Assembly: GCA_964391015.1 (NCBI GenBank)
Contig: CAYMKU010000001.1
Location: 62,001 to 126,000, forward strand
Direction: 5' to 3'
DNA from: XYD12-FULL-36-8 sp964391015
GTDB lineage: Bacteria > Bacteroidota > Ignavibacteria > Ignavibacteriales > Ignavibacteriaceae
Length of the DNA: 64,000 nt
Each line of letters begins with the position of its first letter. Position 1 is the first letter of the stretch. The position numbers and the translations under genes were made by a program. Below are positions 60,780-64,000 of the stretch, in pieces. The notes below the pieces were generated by a model. It saw only the letters and a list, made by a program, of their open reading frames with translations, was not told where the DNA came from and searched no databases.

Positions 60780-61680
60780 CTTTTGAAATTTTTGGTTCAA
60801 AATTTCCTAAAATATTTTCTCTTCCAATTAAAGCAGTTTTATTATTAGGATCAATGTTTAGTGCAAGATCAAAATAATTCAGAGCAGACTCTTTTTTGTT
60901 TGTATGCAAAAATACTTCTCCCAACTCTGCATAGACTTGAGAAGATACTTCATTTGAGAATTCCATAAATTTAATAAAATGGTTCTCAGCTTTCTCATAT
61001 TCTTTCGCTCTAAAAAATATTCTCCCAGCCCATTCATATGTACTAATTGCTTTAGAATTTAATTTTATGGATTTCTCAATGGAAAGAACTGCATGTGTAT
61101 CCATACCAAGATGGTAATAACAAATCGCATAAATCAAATGAAGTTCCCAATATGCATTATGCAACAATTCGGATTTTTTAATATACGCAAGAGCTTGTTC
61201 ATAATCTTTCAATTCTATTTCTATTTTAGCAAGATACAAATAAGATTCATTAACTAATTCGGAATCTGCTTCAAGAGTTAAAAAATCCAAATAATTTATT
61301 CTTGCCATTTCAAAATCTTTTATCATAAAGTAAGAATAGCCCAGGAAAAACAATGCAATTGGCTTTTCTTCAGGAATAAACTGTGAAAAGATTTCTACTG
61401 CTTTGTTCCACTTCTGGTTTTTAAGAAGGAATTGCCCATAATAAAATCGTACCTCTTTATCATCAGGATTATTTACAAGATAAGTCTCGAGCAAATAAAA
61501 TGACGAATTGAGATTACCTGATAGCTCATATAATCCTGCTAATTCAAAATGAATATCTGAATTGTTAGGATATTCGTTAAGTAACTGTTCACAAATCTGA
61601 ATAGCATGTAAGTATTTTCCCTGTGCTTTAAATTCATTAGAAGAGGCCAATTTGAGTTTTAGTTTATAATTTTTCTCCAA
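60772..61680 (-). CDS. TPR-repeat protein
   Basis: The 302-residue protein is a solenoid of at least seven tetratricopeptide repeats (IQICEQLLNEYPNNSDIHFELAGLYELSG, YAELGEVFLHTNKKESALNYFDLALNIDPNNKTA). No signal peptide is evident, so it may be cytoplasmic or use a non-standard export. The start is TTG at 61680 with GGGAG six bases upstream, 3 bases after the guaA stop. Together with the LpoA-like gene it forms a coupled pair in the guaA transcript. Confidence 0.87.
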   Translation of the reverse strand: MEKNYKLKLKLASSNEFKAQGKYLHAIQICEQLLNEYPNNSDIHFELAGLYELSGNLNSSFYLLETYLVNNPDDKEVRFYYGQFLLKNQKWNKAVEIFSQFIPEEKPIALFFLGYSYFMIKDFEMARINYLDFLTLEADSELVNESYLYLAKIEIELKDYEQALAYIKKSELLHNAYWELHLIYAICYYHLGMDTHAVLSIEKSIKLNSKAISTYEWAGRIFFRAKEYEKAENHFIKFMEFSNEVSSQVYAELGEVFLHTNKKESALNYFDLALNIDPNNKTALIGRENILGNFEPKISKDV

Positions 61681-61683
61681 GCA

Positions 61684-63225
61684 CTACTCCCATTCAATTG
61701 TAGATGGTGGTTTAGAGCTTATATCATACACAACCCGGTTAATTCCTCTAACTTTATTTATAATTTCATTTGAAATTTTAGCAAGTAACTCATTGTCAAA
61801 CCTATACCAATCGGCTGTCATACCATCTACCGAGGCCACCGCTCGAAGTGCTAAAACATTTTCATAAGTTCGGGCATCGCCCATAACACCTACAGTTTGA
61901 ATTGGTAAGAGTACAGCAAACGCCTGCCAAATATTATTATATTCACCAGCTTTTTTAATTTCATTTATAAAAATTTCATCTGCTTCACGGAGTAAATTTA
62001 ATTTATCTTCCGTTACTTCACCAATAATTCGCACAGCTAAACCAGGTCCAGGGAACGGATGTCTTTCAATAAAATCTGTGGGAATTTTTAAGCTTTGTCC
62101 AACACGCCTCACTTCATCTTTGAATAATTCTTTAAATGGTTCGATAAGTTTCAAATGCATTTTTTCAGGAAGCCCGCCAACATTGTGATGAGTTTTTATA
62201 GTTGCAGAAGCACCTTTTACCGATATGGATTCAATTACATCCGGATACAAAGTCCCTTGCACAAGAAACTTTACGCCCGGAATTTTTTTTGCTTCTGATT
62301 CGAAAATTTCAATAAAGGTATTGCCTATGATTTTTCTTTTCTGTTCTGGTTCAACAACACCTTTAAGTTTTGATAAAAACATTTTTGCAGCATTTACATG
62401 AATAAGCGGGATATGGAATTTATCTCTAAATAATTTTTCTACTTCCTCGCTTTCATTTTTTCTCATCAATCCGTTATCAATGTGAATACATATAAGCTGA
62501 TCTCCAATTGCTTTTTCAACTAAAATAGCCGCCACTGTTGAATCAACTCCTCCACTTAAAGCACAAATTACTTTTGACTCTCCAACAGTGAATTTTATTT
62601 TAGCAATACTTCCTTCAATAAAATTTTGGGATGTCCAATTGCCTTTCGCTTTACAGATGTTGAACAGAAAGTTTTTAATTATTTTTTCCCCTTCTTCAGT
62701 GTGAGCAACTTCAGGATGGAACTGAACACCAAATATCTTCCGATCAGCATTTTCTATTGCACAAATAGGAGAATGATGCGATGTCCCGATGACATTAAAA
62801 CCACTTGGTAAATTAGTGATGTAATCTCCATGACTCATCCAAATAGTTGAGTCATTTTTTACATCGAGAAAAAGTTCGGAATTTCCTTCAATGCTCAATT
62901 CAGTTTTACCATACTCGCGGTTCTTAGCAAATTCGACACTGCCACCTAAGTTTTTACAGATCAACTGAAGTCCATAACATATTCCCAAAACAGGCTTGTT
63001 TAAAGCGAAAGCATCTTTGTTCAATTCGGGTGAGTCGGCATCATAAACACTCATAGGTCCGCCAGAAAGAATGATAGCGATAGGATTTATTTTTTTAATT
63101 TCTTCGATGCTAATTGTGTGCGAGTGAATTTCACAATAAACATTAGCTTCTCTCACTCTTCTTGCAATAAGCTGAGTGTATTGTGAACCAAAATCTATAA
63201 TAAGAATTGTTTCGCGAATAAACAT
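61684..63225 (-). CDS. guaA: GMP synthase (glutamine-hydrolysing)
   Basis: The 513-residue enzyme converts XMP to GMP. The N-terminal glutamine amidotransferase domain has catalytic Cys83 (LGICYGLQLI) and FGVQFHPEVAHTEEGE. The ATP-pyrophosphatase domain has the P-loop ALSGGVDSTVAA and RHPFPGPGLAVRIIGE; the dimer domain ends TIEWE. All catalytic residues expected are in place. It leads a transcript into the TPR and LpoA-like genes. Confidence 0.97.
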   Translation of the reverse strand: MFIRETILIIDFGSQYTQLIARRVREANVYCEIHSHTISIEEIKKINPIAIILSGGPMSVYDADSPELNKDAFALNKPVLGICYGLQLICKNLGGSVEFAKNREYGKTELSIEGNSELFLDVKNDSTIWMSHGDYITNLPSGFNVIGTSHHSPICAIENADRKIFGVQFHPEVAHTEEGEKIIKNFLFNICKAKGNWTSQNFIEGSIAKIKFTVGESKVICALSGGVDSTVAAILVEKAIGDQLICIHIDNGLMRKNESEEVEKLFRDKFHIPLIHVNAAKMFLSKLKGVVEPEQKRKIIGNTFIEIFESEAKKIPGVKFLVQGTLYPDVIESISVKGASATIKTHHNVGGLPEKMHLKLIEPFKELFKDEVRRVGQSLKIPTDFIERHPFPGPGLAVRIIGEVTEDKLNLLREADEIFINEIKKAGEYNNIWQAFAVLLPIQTVGVMGDARTYENVLALRAVASVDGMTADWYRFDNELLAKISNEIINKVRGINRVVYDISSKPPSTIEWE

Positions 63226-63307
63226 CTAAAATTAAATTGGACGAATGAACACTGAGAAGCGGTTTAAGCAACCCACAATTCAATCTGCGAGGTGCTTTGT
63301 AAAATAC

Positions 63308-63688
63308 TTACTTGCCAAGCATTTGGCTGTAAGCTTTACTATCAAGTAAATCCTTTAATTCAGTTAAGTCATGAACCTCAACCTTTACCATCCATCCTGT
63401 CCCGTATGGGTCAGAATTAATAATTTCAGGAGAATTGGCAAGTGCTGAATTTATTTCTACAACCTTTCCGTTGCATGGGGCATACATATCGCTAACCGTT
63501 TTTACAGCTTCAATAGTCCCAAATGACTGTCCCTTTTTGATTTCCTTTATGTTAGGATCTATATCAACAAATACCACATCACCTAATTCACCCTGAGCAT
63601 AATCAGTAATTCCGATTGTACCGATTTTACCTTCAATTAAAATCCATTCATGATCTTTTGTATAATGTAGATTATCTGGAACTTTCAT
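63308..63688 (-). CDS. gcvH: Glycine cleavage system H protein
   Basis: The 126-residue protein carries a lipoyl domain with Lys63 as the lipoylation site (TIEAVKTVSDMYAPCNG), plus HEWILIEGKIGTIGITDYAQGELGDVVFVD. It shuttles the aminomethyl group in glycine cleavage and is also a hub for lipoate assembly. No other gcv genes are visible. It overlaps the accC stop by 4 bases (ATGA), so it is translated with the acetyl-CoA carboxylase genes. Confidence 0.95.
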   Translation of the reverse strand: MKVPDNLHYTKDHEWILIEGKIGTIGITDYAQGELGDVVFVDIDPNIKEIKKGQSFGTIEAVKTVSDMYAPCNGKVVEINSALANSPEIINSDPYGTGWMVKVEVHDLTELKDLLDSKAYSQMLGK

Positions 63689-64000
63689 TTTTCTTCCTCA
63701 ATATTTTTAAAGTTAAAGTTTTCTAAAAAGTGTGTATCAAAATTACCATTTAAAAATCTTTCATCTTGCAATACCTGCTCATGAAAAGGAATGGTGGTTT
63801 TTATCCCCTCGATAGTAAACTCTTCAAGAGCACGTTTACCTCTGCATATCGCATCATTTCTATCTTTGCCCCACACAATTAATTTTGCAATCAATGAGTC
63901 ATAATATGGTGGAATTGTATATGATTGATAGACATGAGAATCAACTCGAACGCCAAACCCTCCTGGAAAATGGAGCGATTGAATTTTTCCTGGTGAAGGT
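63685..64000 (-). CDS. accC: Biotin carboxylase, C-terminal part only
   Basis: The frame is open from the right edge of the window to a stop at 63685. The last 104 or so residues match the C-terminal domain of AccC: SPGKIQSLHFPGGFGVRVDSH, YTIPPYYDSLIAKLIVWGKDRNDAICRGKRAL and IEGIKTTIPFHEQVLQDERF. This subunit carboxylates the biotin carrier AccB in fatty acid synthesis. The N-terminal domains lie outside the window. gcvH is coupled directly downstream. Confidence 0.95.
   Translation of the reverse strand, partial: PSPGKIQSLHFPGGFGVRVDSHVYQSYTIPPYYDSLIAKLIVWGKDRNDAICRGKRALEEFTIEGIKTTIPFHEQVLQDERFLNGNFDTHFLENFNFKNIEEEK

Overview
The window looks like a chromosomal segment of a low-GC (AT-rich) Gram-negative bacterium of the Bacteroidota/Chlorobiota/Ignavibacteriota assemblage, most likely an Ignavibacteria-type organism. 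This is an inference. It rests on C-terminal sorting domains of type IX secretion (T9SS) cargo with the NYPNPFN motif on a subtilase and a YCF48-repeat protein, a FlgD-like CTD on a propeller protein, a DUF4834-like small protein, the folB-folK-deoxynucleoside kinase order, menaquinone-type UbiE/MenG, and Shine-Dalgarno motifs combined with frequent TTG starts. No rRNA, tRNA, CRISPR array, insertion sequence or prophage was seen.

Layout. 0-11 kb: the start of a SurA/PpiD-type periplasmic chaperone (cut by the window edge), then a plus-strand run with a CRP/FNR regulator, PHP phosphoesterase, lumazine synthase (ribH), a T9SS-type propeller protein, an ABC-F ATPase, a convergent ROK sugar kinase, rsmA, a PAP2 membrane phosphatase and ubiE/menG. 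10.5-13.7 kb: a minus-strand group with a lipoprotein, rdgB, an MtaD-like amidohydrolase and an AhpD-like protein. 13.7-19.4 kb: a complete efflux operon of the YbhGFSR type (TetR regulator, HlyD-type lipoprotein adaptor, two separate ATPases, two ABC-2 permeases). 19.7-25.6 kb: the main accessory stretch. It holds a ClpP-fold serine dehydrogenase-type protease with an overlapping 61-residue ORF, a Tat-exported DUF362 protein with a polyferredoxin membrane protein, and three minus-strand genes encoding a possible HEPN-like protein, a membrane zinc-ribbon protein and a membrane-anchored RadC-like JAMM protein.

25.8-42.4 kb: housekeeping genes. These are uvrA, the yigZ family, MarR, an O-methyltransferase, a T9SS subtilase, lepB, lepA, a small glycan-like group (degenerate SGNH, CitE-like, GT9), deoxynucleoside kinase, folK, folB, an EamA transporter and pgeF. 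42.6-47.2 kb runs on the plus strand with surE, a PhzF protein, a large VWA membrane protein and comF. A RelE/Phd toxin-antitoxin pair follows, then a frameshifted remnant of a second comF 3' end. 48.1-51.5 kb holds a 14-repeat YCF48 T9SS protein, an AT-rich intergenic region with paired perfect palindromes, an unknown gene and an orphan ribbon-helix-helix protein.

51.5-64 kb is mostly a minus-strand housekeeping run: argS, rsfS, a LytR_C protein, ridA, mazG (plus strand), phoH, a LysM protein with a coiled-coil lipoprotein, radC, a periplasmic-binding/TPR pair, guaA, gcvH and the C-terminal part of accC.

The best candidates for something not yet described are the three-gene HEPN-like/zinc-ribbon/membrane-JAMM group at 23.7-25.6 kb and the protease plus overlapping small ORF at 19.7-20.9 kb. 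Both are inferred from motifs and context only.
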